DNA from: Sarcocystis neurona
Lineage: Eukaryota; Apicomplexa; Conoidasida; Eucoccidiorida; Sarcocystidae
Length of the DNA stretch: 64,000 nt
NCBI GenBank assembly: GCA_000727475.1
Contig: KL647290.1
Coordinates: 1,610,910-1,674,909 of the forward strand
Direction: 5' to 3'
The notes under the pieces are model-generated. The model had not been told where the DNA came from and searched no databases. It saw only the letters and a program-made list of their open reading frames with translations. This document shows, piece by piece, positions 42,001-50,300 of the stretch (its first letter is position 1; each line of letters opens with the position of its first letter). Position numbers and translations under genes: made by a program.

Positions 42001-45000
42001 CTGTGCGCGGCCACGCGGCGGCTGCGGCATCTGCGCCGCGATAGCTGGACCAGCGCTAACAGCAGCAGCAGATAATCCCGCCACGCAAAGACGCGGCAAC
42101 GCGAGGGCAGCAGTAGCGCCCCAACGGCACCCCACACACCCCCCCCCACGAGTGCGAGCAGCAGCTGAAACGTCGCTGCGGTGCAGGTGTCCGCAGCCCC
42201 CAGCAGCAGCATTCACGACGGCCCCCTGCAGCAGCAGCAGCCCGGCGACTCCACAAGAACATATTGACGGCAGCCGCAGCAGTAGTGCGTCCAACAAAGT
42301 CTTACAAAGAAGCAGCAGCAGCAGCAACGGGGCAATAAGGAATGCCTCCCTGTAAAACTGCCGCTGGAGAGAGAGCTGCTGCAGCAGCAGCAGCGCGTAA
42401 AAAGATTCGAATTCAGCAGCCTCAACTGCAGAAATGGCAGCCAGAGTCTACACTCTTCCCCAAAGTGCAGCAGGCTCACGCCTTTTCCCACACAAAACTG
42501 CGGTGTACGAGGACGAACGCACACTGGCGTGTACGTGCGCTCCACGGATACGGCGGATATATGTACGGCGGGTGTGAGAGGCCAAGACGGGGACGACGGG
42601 AGTAACACCAGCAGACCGCAACGCTCGCCGCCACTGGTGCTGCTCGTTTCGCTTGAAAACGCTGCCTAGCCTCCGCGGACGCATTTTCCCCCGCCCCGCC
42701 CCCCGGCCCCCCCCGGCTCCTGCTGCTTCTTCTCCTTCGTCCCACTTTCCTTCCGTATTGTCTTTCTGTCCCCCTTCTTTTGCCGCTATTTTCTATGTAT
42801 TCCTCTTTCTCTCTGCGTCCTCGCCAGTCACTTCTCCGCTACGTTCTCTGTCTCGTTTTTCGCCTTACCATCGTCTCTTATCCTGCTGTCCAGCACTCGG
42901 TCGACGCCCTCAACGAGCTGCTGCTGCTGCTGTTGGTACAAGGCCTCGGCGGCAGCTGCCGCGTGCTGCTGCTGCGTGCGACTGGTGCATCTGCTGCCCG
43001 GTTTATGACTGCGTCGGTTGGCAGCAGCAGATCTACTGCGTCTCGACCCGAACGCTTCCTCGTCGTCGTCTTCTTCTTCTTCCTCTTCCTCCTCCTCTTC
43101 GTCTTCCTCCTCCCCTTCGTCGCCGAGCAACATGTCGCTATATCTGCTTGAACGCACTATAGCTCTTCTCTGTCTCAGCTGCACGCCCAGTCCTCCCCCT
43201 GCGTTTCTGCCCACACTGCTGCTGCGGCTGCCTGCATGCGAGGCATAGAAGCACGCGTCGTCGTCGTTCGCAGCCCCTCCCTTGCTGATCTGCTGTTGTC
43301 GCGTCGTTGGGCGGCGGCTTCTGCTGCTGCTGCTGCGCGAAGACGTCAACGCTCCGGCTGCTGCTTCTGCTGCTCCAGGCCAGCACATTCGCCGCCCTGC
43401 AGCAGCCGCAGTAGATGCACCTCCTGGTGAAGAACCGGCTGAGGACAACACTCCTGCTGCCCCCGGTCCCTGCGCACGACTCGCCAAAGCCGCGGCTCCC
43501 CCACCGCCTGCTGCAGGTGGCATACCCCTCCCTCCTCCACTGGTGGCGGCAGCGGCAGCAAAGTTCCTGCCGCTGCTGCTCGAATACAAAACCGATGAAG
43601 CGGGTCCCGGAGTGCTGCTCTCGTTCTCTCCCATCTCCCCTACGTTAAGCAGTCCTGCTGCCGGTCCCCCGGCCGCAGCAAGTTGCGCTCGCGCAGCAGC
43701 CGCTGCTGCGGCAACTCCTCCTGCTAAACTGTCACGGCCCGAAGCTGCTGCCGCCGCAGCCAGCGAGGCTGCTGCCGCCGCCGCAGCCGGCGTCGGCGCA
43801 CTCCCCGGTGGAATTGACAAGGCGTACCCTGCACCTGAAGGACAAACTCCAGTTGTGTTGCTGACGCTGTTGCCTAAGCCTTGCTGTTGCTGCTGCTGTA
43901 GGCACTGCTCCTGAAGCTGCTGCAGCTGCTGCCGCTGCGCCTGCTGCTGCTGTCGCTGCATCTGCTGCAGCTGCTGCAGCTGCTGCAAGTGCCGCATGTA
44001 CTGCTGCTGCCGGTGGCGCTGGTGCAGCTGCTGCAGTTGCACGAGCTGCTGCTGTGAAAGATACGGCGCCTGCTGCTGGATTTGCTGCTGCAGTTGCAGT
44101 TGCTGCTGCTGCTGCTGGTAGAACTGCTGGTGCAGCAGTTGCTGCTGCAGTGACAACTGGGATAAACCTCCCGCGGCAGCTGCTGCCATCGCAGCCGCCG
44201 CCTGCTGCTGCTGCGACCGCTGCAGGCCGGGAGCAAAGCCAAACGAAGACGGAAGAACACTCGCCCCACCGCCAGCAGCACTGCCCATACCCGGTGCGCC
44301 GACAACCATACTCTTCGTCGCTTCTTCTTCCTGCTGTCTCTGCTGCTGGAACAACTGCTGATGCTGCGACGCCGGCGCTGCTGCACCGACGGCGTCCGCT
44401 GCTGCAGCATCTGCGCCGAAGGAGTCGAACTCTTCACTCTTCATGCGGCCTGCCGCACCAGCAGCAGGCAAAGCATTCGCCGCAGCGGCAGCTCCTCCTC
44501 CTCCGCCGCCACGTCCTCCTCCTTCTGACGGCGTGATATCCTCCAGGGAAGTGTCCGCTGCAGCAGTAGGCCCACCTCTGTAAAGCGGGTGTGGTGTCTC
44601 TGTCTCGAGACGAACTACGCCGCTGTTACCTGCAGCAGCCGCTGCATCGTCATTCCTCTGTTTGCTGCTGTTGTAGCTGCCTAAGACGTAGCCTTCGGCC
44701 GCTGCGTCGTCTGCAGCAGCAGAGACGCGACAGGCCACCTCGTTCCCCGCGCTGCTGCTGCAGCTCTCCATTGCTTGCTGGTCTGCTGATCCAGACTCCT
44801 CCTTCCTACTAATGCTGCTGCCGTCGGACTCTATCCTCTCGCCTGCAACCGTCGGCTGCTGCTGCCCCTGCTGCAGGACGCGCTGCTGTTGGAGGAACGC
44901 CTGCTGCTGCTGTAAGGCGCGCTGTTGCTGCAGGACCTGCTGCTGCAGCGCCTGCTGCTGCTGTGAAATGCCTGCATCTGCGTAGAAGCGGGACGTGCCG

Positions 45001-46060
45001 CTGCTGCTGCTCCCGTCCGGCTGCTGCTGAAACATCAGTCCTTCGCGTCCTGGCGCAGCAGCAGCAGCATCTTCTGCGCCCCCAGCAGCACTTCCCCCCT
45101 GCACAGCACCAACAGCATCTGCAGCAGAAACTGCGACAGCCGACCCTGCCACAGCAGCAGAATCGGCAGCATCACCACTCCCCCCCACGGCAGACCGTAC
45201 GAGGCAGCCGGGATGTGAGGCTGCATTGGACCTGGCTGCTGCTGCTGCTGCTGGGCGGCGGCTGCTCGAGCGAACCGCTGCTGTCGCAGCTGCTGTAGCT
45301 GCTGGAACTGTCCTTGCTGTTGCAGAAGTAGCCGCTGCTGCTGCAGAGCGAGCTGCTGCTGCAGGAAGAGTTGCTGCTGCTGACTGCTCCCGTCGAGTGT
45401 CTGCACTCCGGAAGGGCGCTGCTGCTGCGGAAGCTGCTGCGAGTGTTGCTGCTGCTGCAGACTAACCTGCTTGAGCTGCTGGAGCAGCTGCAGCTGCTGC
45501 TGCGGATACTGCTGCTGCATTGGCGAGAGGAACTGCCCTACTGACTGGGACTGCTGCTGATGCTGCTGTCGCATCTGTTGCTGCTGCAGTTGCATCTGCA
45601 TCACTGCCTGCTGCTGCTGCGAAGAAAGGGGGAGATATTGCTGCTGCTGGTACTGCAGAGTTCCTGAAGGAGCGGCCTGCTGCGACTGCTGCGACCGATG
45701 CTGCTGCTGCTGCAACGTCGTTTGCTGACTCGGATGAACCCCCCCGCCACCGACTGCTGCTGCTGCCTGTGTGGCACCCTGCTGCTGCTGCAGTTGCTGC
45801 TGCTGAAGCTGGTGCTGCTGAAGTTGCTGCTGCTGAAGCTGCTGCTGCATCAGCAGCTGCTGCTGAACCTGCGCGTGGCGCAGCAGCTGCTGCGTCATGT
45901 GCGGCGGATGCTGCGGCACCTGCCCTGCCACAGCTGCCTGATGCTGCTGGTGCTGTACCAGAGACGGGTGCGACTGCTGCTGCTGCGCCGCGGGGTGCAG
46001 CTGCGTCACTACTCGAGGCTGCAGCCCTACAGACTGCAGCGCGTCTGCTCCTGCGTCCAT
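14989..46060 (-). CDS. CHD1: CHD1-type chromodomain helicase DNA-binding protein (whole gene, ~16 exons)
   Basis: ATP-dependent nucleosome remodeller of CHD subfamily I, acting on chromatin in the nucleus. Exons (minus strand): 46060-42869, 41801-41704, 40366-40221, 39058-36187, 35168-35012, 33511-33351, 31493-30599, 29204-29030, 27510-27137, 26249-25324, 24086-23958, 21959-21353, 20274-20226, 17992-17829, a tentative 17185-17010, and 15763-14989 with stop TAG. All junctions are GT-AG, and phases match throughout if one G is added at 45180-45186 and one removed at 21771-21780. Predicted product is ~3630 residues, about twice the length of animal CHD1 because of homopolymer-rich insertions. 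Domain order: Gln/Ala-rich 1-1030, acidic patch, chromodomain 1 (~1050-1110), chromodomain 2 (~1140-1190), disordered linker, SNF2 N (~1675-2000), helicase C (~2040-2205), SANT/SLIDE-like region (~2540-3100), Lys-rich segment, CHCT (~3262-3385), Ser/Gln/Ala tail. Start at 46060 is the first ATG; a pyrimidine-rich ...ccgtag just upstream could instead be an acceptor. Confidence 0.93.
15650..15715 (-). repeat. 15-bp tandem repeat coding poly-Ser
   Basis: Three or more copies of gacgacgaagaagaa (plus strand) inside the last CHD1 exon; in the minus coding frame every codon is TCT or TCG (Ser). Confidence 0.8.
16448..16562. repeat. TA microsatellites in the CHD1 intron before the last exon
   Basis: Two runs of alternating TA (about 16448-16469 and 16540-16555) separated by ~70 bp of unique sequence. 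Confidence 0.8.
16774..16791. repeat. C18 homopolymer
   Basis: Uninterrupted C18 on the plus strand inside a CHD1 intron. Other long runs nearby: C10 at 17459-17468 and C14 at 17789-17802. Confidence 0.9.
17010..17185 (-). CDS. CHD1 exon 15 (tentative): middle of CHCT
   Basis: Proposed to fill the gap between exon 14 (ends phase 0) and the last exon (needs phase 2). Acceptor cgttctag at 17186-17188, donor CG|GTACAA at 17009; 176 bp gives the right phases. It reads [17 protein letters not shown], which loosely matches the SDQEHIKLWRRNLW helix, then a basic Lys/Arg stretch not expected in the domain. An alternative with ICKNFTK near 17525 was also considered. RNA evidence would decide. Confidence 0.3.
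17829..17992 (-). CDS. CHD1: CHD1 exon 14: first half of CHCT (DUF4208) domain
   Basis: Acceptor gctgtgcag, donor GAG|GTACGT. Reads [20 protein letters not shown] then [20 protein letters not shown] and LLAIGE, matching the FSICKERMRPVKKALKQL ... CLLKIGD helices of the CHD1 C-terminal helical domain. Confidence 0.88.
18560..19190. repeat. GAGAGACACATA-rich intronic simple repeat
   Basis: Purine-rich (gaga/cata) words on the plus strand across the 2.2-kb intron between CHD1 exons 13 and 14. No open frame or splice pair was recognised here. Confidence 0.6.
19430..19770. repeat. Intronic minisatellite with tttctctctacatgatat core
   Basis: The word ttYcYctctaYRtgaRaY recurs near 19468, 19540 and 19741, with a looser copy near 19672, separated by 70-130 bp of TATACACATA sequence. 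Confidence 0.5.
20226..20274 (-). CDS. CHD1: CHD1 exon 13: lysine-rich micro-exon
   Basis: 49 bp. Acceptor ctcttgcag-type with pyrimidines upstream, donor G|GTGAGT. Reads [16 protein letters not shown]. Lysine-rich segments precede the CHCT domain in CHD1; phases agree with both neighbours. Confidence 0.75.
20405..20430. repeat. TA microsatellite
   Basis: Alternating TA of about 22 bp in the intron between CHD1 exons 12 and 13; similar runs at 20976-21006 and 21168-21188. Confidence 0.85.
21353..21959 (-). CDS. CHD1: CHD1 exon 12 (carries a frame break in G10)
   Basis: Acceptor gcgtgcag, donor GAG|GTACGC. Starts [20 protein letters not shown], the MDPDLSL... continuation of the SLIDE region. 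The frame then stops at ~21726, but at the G10 run (plus-strand C10, 21771-21780) the next frame carries on for ~140 residues (Ser/Ala, acidic [14 protein letters not shown], then [13 protein letters not shown]). Dropping one G gives 606 bp and phase 0, exactly what exon 13 needs. Confidence 0.78.
23958..24086 (-). CDS. CHD1: CHD1 exon 11: SLIDE-like helix
   Basis: Acceptor aatgtctgcag, donor ATG|GTACGT, 43 codons with no internal ATG before the end, so easily missed by ORF calling. Reads [20 protein letters not shown] then [20 protein letters not shown] and AWM, matching [22 protein letters not shown] of CHD1. Confidence 0.9.
25324..26249 (-). CDS. CHD1: CHD1 exon 10
   Basis: Acceptor ttctgtag, donor CAG|GTAAGT (full consensus). 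Starts [20 protein letters not shown] then [14 protein letters not shown] and PWKLP: the (V)NVKEVITRQEQL-type SANT-SLIDE connection. A ~220-residue Ala/Gly/Ser/Gln insert follows, then [16 protein letters not shown]. Confidence 0.9.
27137..27510 (-). CDS. CHD1: CHD1 exon 9: SANT-like region
   Basis: Acceptor aatgtgcag, donor G|GTAGTC. Reads [20 protein letters not shown] then [20 protein letters not shown], matching the KKFGGPLERLDAIARDAEL helices of the CHD1 SANT domain, then Gln, Gly/Ala and acidic low-complexity ending EEDEKQQEK. Confidence 0.9.
28520..28930. repeat. Pyrimidine-rich (CTCT) intronic tract
   Basis: About 400 bp dominated by ctctctctgtccctctc words on the plus strand, purine-rich in the transcript, in the intron between CHD1 exons 8 and 9. 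Confidence 0.6.
29030..29204 (-). CDS. CHD1: CHD1 exon 8
   Basis: Acceptor ctgctcag, donor AG|GTGCGT. Gly/Ala-rich, then [20 protein letters not shown], equivalent to the GFTDAEIRRFIKSYKKF start of the SANT region. 175 bp; phases 1 to 2 as required. Confidence 0.88.
30599..31493 (-). CDS. CHD1: CHD1 exon 7: post-helicase bridge and disordered insert
   Basis: Acceptor cttttcag, donor G|GTCAGT. Begins [10 protein letters not shown], and [20 protein letters not shown] matches the ELSAILKFGAEELF segment that follows the CHD1 ATPase. [10 protein letters not shown] and later [16 protein letters not shown] match the IDEIL...A and NWEEIIPEDQR blocks. Between them lie Gly- and Ser/Ala-rich insertions. 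Confidence 0.92.
32625..32880. repeat. ~100-bp tandem array with palindromic core, in CHD1 intron
   Basis: Three copies of catcctcgcggtgtagctac at 32639, 32741 and 32841 (first copy has gtggctac), with a shared gtgtcgcag lead. In copies 2 and 3 the core holds the perfect palindrome GTGTAGCTACAC. Lies in the intron between CHD1 exons 6 and 7. Confidence 0.8.
32990..33115. repeat. Two-copy repeat, gcagaagaaagcagga unit
   Basis: gggcactcgcgcagacgcag followed by cagaagaaagcagga and ctgcag is repeated about 55 bp on as gggcagtcgcagaag followed by gcaggacgctgcag. Intronic, directly beside the 100-bp array. Confidence 0.55.
33351..33511 (-). CDS. CHD1: CHD1 exon 6: helicase motif VI
   Basis: Acceptor tttgcatag, donor CAG|GTAACT. 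Reads [19 protein letters not shown] then [20 protein letters not shown] and MVLDTLVVQ. The split codon G|AC with exon 5 restores [16 protein letters not shown] carries the arginine-finger motif VI. Confidence 0.95.
35012..35168 (-). CDS. CHD1: CHD1 exon 5: helicase C motifs
   Basis: Acceptor ggctgcag, donor G|GTACGT. Reads [20 protein letters not shown] then [20 protein letters not shown] and TVIIFDS: helicase motifs IV-V of SNF2 enzymes. Joined to exon 4 it gives ...HQ-RLDGT, the canonical order. Confidence 0.95.
35640..36030. repeat. Intronic minisatellite, ~85-bp unit, five copies
   Basis: The motif tatacggcYgYatgtgtg followed by cgtctccttYcaac recurs with gcgtctcc anchors at 35671, 35761, 35829, 35915 and 36000. 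Copies are joined by TATATA and gtgcacgtcc words. Lies between CHD1 exons 4 and 5. Confidence 0.75.
36187..39058 (-). CDS. CHD1: CHD1 exon 4: chromodomain 2, disordered linker, SNF2 ATPase lobe 1
   Basis: Largest conserved exon, 957 codons. It starts [20 protein letters not shown] (chromodomain 2), then ~480 Ser/Ala/Glu-rich residues absent from animal CHD1. The ATPase begins [12 protein letters not shown]; Walker A is [10 protein letters not shown] (~nt 37420-37390), the DEAH box reads [10 protein letters not shown] (~36865), then [36 protein letters not shown] and [12 protein letters not shown] ~70-residue Gly/Cys/Ala insertion sits between [14 protein letters not shown] and [12 protein letters not shown]. 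It ends GYKHQ at donor CAG|GTGGGG. The acceptor at 39059-39061 gives phase 2, matching exon 3. Confidence 0.95.
40221..40366 (-). CDS. CHD1: CHD1 exon 3: inter-chromodomain linker and start of chromodomain 2
   Basis: Acceptor ctgctgcag, phase 0. Reads [13 protein letters not shown] ... [12 protein letters not shown] ... [10 protein letters not shown], matching the helical linker between CHD1 chromodomains (compare LDNYKKK... and QIVERIIAH in animal CHD1). Two donors fit the phase: AG|GTGGTG at 40220, or three bases further, TG|GTGAGC at 40217, which would add one Trp. Confidence 0.88.
41704..41801 (-). CDS. CHD1: CHD1 exon 2: core of chromodomain 1
   Basis: Acceptor ctgctacag, donor GTAATT. 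Reads [20 protein letters not shown] then [12 protein letters not shown]: the KW..WSH..NSWE-type chromodomain core, with the aromatic cage residues that bind methyl-lysine largely in place (W in KW and in HWHNSW). Spliced after exon 1 it restores DDG-VEEF. Confidence 0.9.
42869..46060 (-). CDS. CHD1: CHD1 exon 1: Gln/Ala-rich N-terminus and start of chromodomain 1
   Basis: ATG at 46060 ([14 protein letters not shown]). About 290 residues of Gln-dominated sequence are followed, after a frame break in a G7 run at 45180-45186, by ~770 residues rich in Gln, Ala, Gly and Ser with an acidic block (EEEDEEEE) near the end. The last residues, [13 protein letters not shown], begin chromodomain 1. Donor is G|GTAAGG at 42868; phase 1 after adding one G. 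Without the added base the Gln frame runs into Leu-rich sequence and stops near 45035. Confidence 0.85.
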
Positions 46061-49000
46061 CACTACGGAAACAAAAATGGCGTAGAAGTCCAGGAGAGAA
46101 AGAGGAAAAAGACAGACGCCCTCTCAATCCCAAAGGCAGAAGCATCACGCTTCTTGCATGTGGTGTTGCTGCAGCAGCAGCTGCGGAGGCGCAGCCGGCC
46201 GCTGCATGCAGCTGACGGCGTCTTCTCTACCCCAAGACAGCGCGGAAATTCGTTCACACAGAGAGCTACTGGTCCAAAGACAAAACTTCTCCTTCTCCCT
46301 CTCCTGCAAAAAACTGCCGTAACGCACACACACACAAACAAATACACACACACACGTATCTACATACACGAGGATATATCTACACACGCACACACCGACA
46401 GATAATACGTATTCACACACACAGACACATATATACGTTTACACATATGGGCAGAATAGATATATATATATATAGGCGTGAGAGTGAGATACATACACGC
46501 GTACACACGCGGGCACATGAATAGAATATGTACATATAGGGGCTATATGCATAAATATGGACGTCCACGAGTGTATATGTATGGATTGAATACGCATACA
46601 CATCCACCCCCTGGGGCACGTTGGGAGCGTCCCGTAATACAAATACACGCTTACGTATATCCTTCACGTCTGTCCGTGCGCGCGGATATACATCTGCATG
46701 TATACATGCACATACACAAATATTCATACATTCAGGTGGAGACGTACGTACTCCACAAAAGACACACAGACACATACACGGGTACACGAACTCATATACA
46801 GATATATACATGTCTGTGAAAGAAACAGTGAGACACACACACACACACATGCGCGTGTATGCGCAGGACTAATACATATATATATATATATATGCACAGA
46901 AGTGTACACATATACGGACAGAATATGCGTGCACATCCAGCGCCGGACGCCGGCCTCCTTTAATTCGTTTACACGTGCACGGGTGGTGCTGATGCCACTC
47001 GATATGGACGCATGCATACAAATATGTATATTTATCTCGTCTAAGTTTTCTCCCTGCAGCAGACTCCACATGCGCCTAAAAAGGGGTAATGGCCGTGGCC
47101 GTACACATGCTGCGCGTGTGTACAGCGCGGGGAAAGCGCGTTGCAGTTGCAGCAGCGACGACGAAGTCTTCACGCTAAGAGTCCGCCCATAGCAACGCCA
47201 GCAGCATTTACAAGCTTCACGTTCTCCCCCCCGCCCCCCCTCTCCACCTCGCCCCGCAGTTACGTGCGAGCCGCTACGTTTCTGCTCACGTGCAGACACC
47301 GCACAGGGCCCTTCTGCAGCCGTACAGACATGCACACGCCCGTAATATACACATACGTATCTACGCACAGCGGGGAGGAGGCCTACGTCCACACACAGGG
47401 GAGGTCTGCCCGTCCAGATACATGTACATACCTATCTATAAGGAGACAAAGTGCAGCAGGGGCGTGCACCCACATATATATATATATACGCCTACACAGG
47501 CAGAGGTACAGTGCGCAGGTCTGGCCATATAGATACACATACGTATCTATCTATACGGAGAGAAGCACAGCGAAGACTCTTACCTCTGCGCAGATATATA
47601 CATATACATACATGTATACAGAGGGGGGTACACCGGTAATATACATATACATACAGCAGGATGTCCACGCCCCTATACACACAAATACAAGGAGAGAGGT
47701 ATAAAGGCGACGCGTACGCATATATAGATACATACTCATTCAAAGGGATAGCGGGGAAGCCTACGCAAGAATATATACATACACACATGGACACAGGGAG
47801 TGACGCGCGCGCAGAGACCGCGGAAGCATGCGCAGCCGTCGGTCGAATTTCTGCAGCAAAAGTGTAGCGCGCCAACATATGCACCGGCACATACACTGTC
47901 GCACGTATGCACCGGCGTCCCTACGAACATGTATCAGATGCTTGCTCGAGGTCAGCGAATCTCACGGCAGCAGAAGAGGGTCCAGAGGCACACACGGTGT
48001 GTGGAGCAGCAGACAGCGGAAGTCAGCGACGCGGAAAACGTGCCACGCAGTACTGCCTTGGAAAAGAGTGAGACTACCCCAAAAATACGCTTGTCGTCTA
48101 TACTACACACACACAGATACGTGTATGTTTGTACGTCGATGAGAGGGAGCGAAAGCGTGAAACGGAGTCGTGCTTTCCGGGGTGTATGTACGCCGGAAAC
48201 AGGTCTCTGTCGATACACACCGGAAAAAAAGGCCTCCAACGAACTCCTCAGCGTCAGTGAAAAAGAGGACGTCGTCGTGCTGCGCGCAACGAAGCGGAAA
48301 AAAGGCGACGGGAAAGACAGAATGTTGCGGCAGCGCCAGTTGTTTCCGGGTGCTCTCCGTCGTCGTCTTCGTTTATGACAAGGAAAAGATGGTTGGAGGT
48401 GCGATCACCTGCGGCTGCCGAAGGTAACGGGTCGGGTATATATCGCCGCCACTTGTTGTCTCGCGCTCTCTATGGATGGAATGTGGCGAGAGGGACGCCG
48501 AGCTTTCCGTACGCCGTGAGAGAAAACAACAGCCACTACAGCAAGGCAGTCCACGGATGGGACACTCCGCGGCACACGTATGCGCATTCACACACGGAAA
48601 AATCAACGAACGTTGCTTCTGAAGGAAAAAACCGACGCACGGGCGTTGGGCTGGTCCACTACTAGCCTGTGAACGTTTCTGTCGAAAAGACGCAGGTGCA
48701 GTATCGTCTGCGGGTGTGAGATGCACGACCCCTCTCGATGTCCGGACTCCTCGACGCCGCAGCAGGCACATGACAAAGTCAAGCAGGCATGCACCTGGAC
48801 CATGTGCACACAGCGGCAAAGATGCCAAGGTCTCCCTCCATACAACGCGGTGGGCTCCGCCTTTGTGAGAGAATGAGCGAGAAAAGCGCGTCGCTACTAC
48901 TACACTTGAACACTATTCTGCAGAGACATGTCCACTCCCCGAGGCGCACAGTGAAAGACGCGAGAGGGACGCCTACGTGGCTGTACAACGCAGAGAGGCT

Positions 49001-50300
49001 CACCCAGTCCCCAGCTGTCACACTCGTTTTCCTAGCCACACAGCAGATACACAACACATGCACGGGAAAGACAGCGGGGAGGGGAACTGACGTACCTCGC
49101 CGTCTCTGCGCGAGGCTCTCTCATACAACGCACGACCATCACAACCGGACAGTCACTTGTGACTGCCCTCGTGCACAGACGTGTGTGTTAGGTCGCCACG
49201 TGGAACGCGCACATTGTCTTCGTGCCTCCCTCGCGTACATAGTACATACGTTTCTTTCAAACGGCCGCACACACTGCGACAGCAGTGCACGACATGCGCG
49301 AAAGCTCCTCACGTTGTTTTGCCGAGCGACGTAGACACAGCTGCGACTAGATTCCCAAAAGGAAGACTGTGTTCCTTTAGTGCGCCAGAGCAAGTCACCC
49401 AGCAGCCCCAGCCACGCACGCGCGTAGACTACTAGTTGAACTCCTCCTCTCCCACTGGGCAACCCAGGGCCTGCCAGTTAGCAGGAACAAGTCACGGATT
49501 AATTCACGTTAAACAAGCGTAGGGATTCGTCGCCACGCGACTGCGGTGGCACCCACCTGGGCAACGTTACGAATTCTAAAGAAGCCGTCTGTCGCTCAAG
49601 TATATGTATTCTGAGGAGGAGGGACACCCACTGCGGTGTACAGACACCGGGACAACACCGTGCAGAGCTCGCTCGATGTCGTGGATGCTGTGAACGGCAG
49701 AAAATGAGGCCTACCGACATGCCACTTCGGCGTGCGACCGGGAAACAGCCAGTGCCCGACTGCGTAGAAACACTCGTTTGCGACCGGGAGGGGTAGGAGG
49801 ACGAGTGTGGAAGAAAAGTGTCGCCGTCATACTTTTATAAGAAGGATGTGGTGAACAGACCCAGGCGCGCACACTCGAGTGGCACCCATGCGAGAAGTTT
49901 CCATTTATTGCTGATACGTAAGCAATCATGCACCTGCCTGCGGTCACGATGGCACGAGACGGACGCGTTCTGCACAACACACTTGTCGATTACGCTGGAA
50001 AAATACTTCTTCTGAAGATGGCTTTTCGACGCCTGTTCTGGTTAGGGGAAACACATACGTGGCACGTGACAGAAATTCGCACGCGCGCGTTGGGGCGGGA
50101 AGAGATCGGAAACAAAAGACAACAACGTGGAGAGGGAAATTGCCCCTGCGCAACTTTGGTTGGTGGAGAAGAGTACCACCGTGTCGCCTGAAGTGAACGG
50201 AGCCCTCTTAGGAGGATGGGCGTGAGTATTAAAGGGCAGGCAGGCGCAAGAATTTTCTACGGTGATCTGCCTTGAACGCAGATAAAGCTTCATCACTTTG
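46061..50300. other. CHD1 upstream flank, no supportable gene
   Basis: TA/ACATAC-rich to about 47760, then ordinary-composition sequence. Open frames of up to 192 codons exist on the plus strand (47800-48378, 48789-49334) but have no domain and include translated microsatellite. The CHD1 promoter and any upstream leader exon should lie in the first part. Confidence 0.4.
47400..47640. repeat. Imperfect tandem repeat, ~112-bp period
   Basis: gtccagatacatgtacatac then ctatctataaggagacaaag near 47411 recurs as gccatatagatacacatacg then tatctatctatacggagaga near 47523, with a partial third copy. Confidence 0.5.

Noticed and set aside
47800..48378. Plus-strand 192-codon ORF
   Set aside because: Contains translated microsatellite (HTHRYVYVCTS) and no domain.
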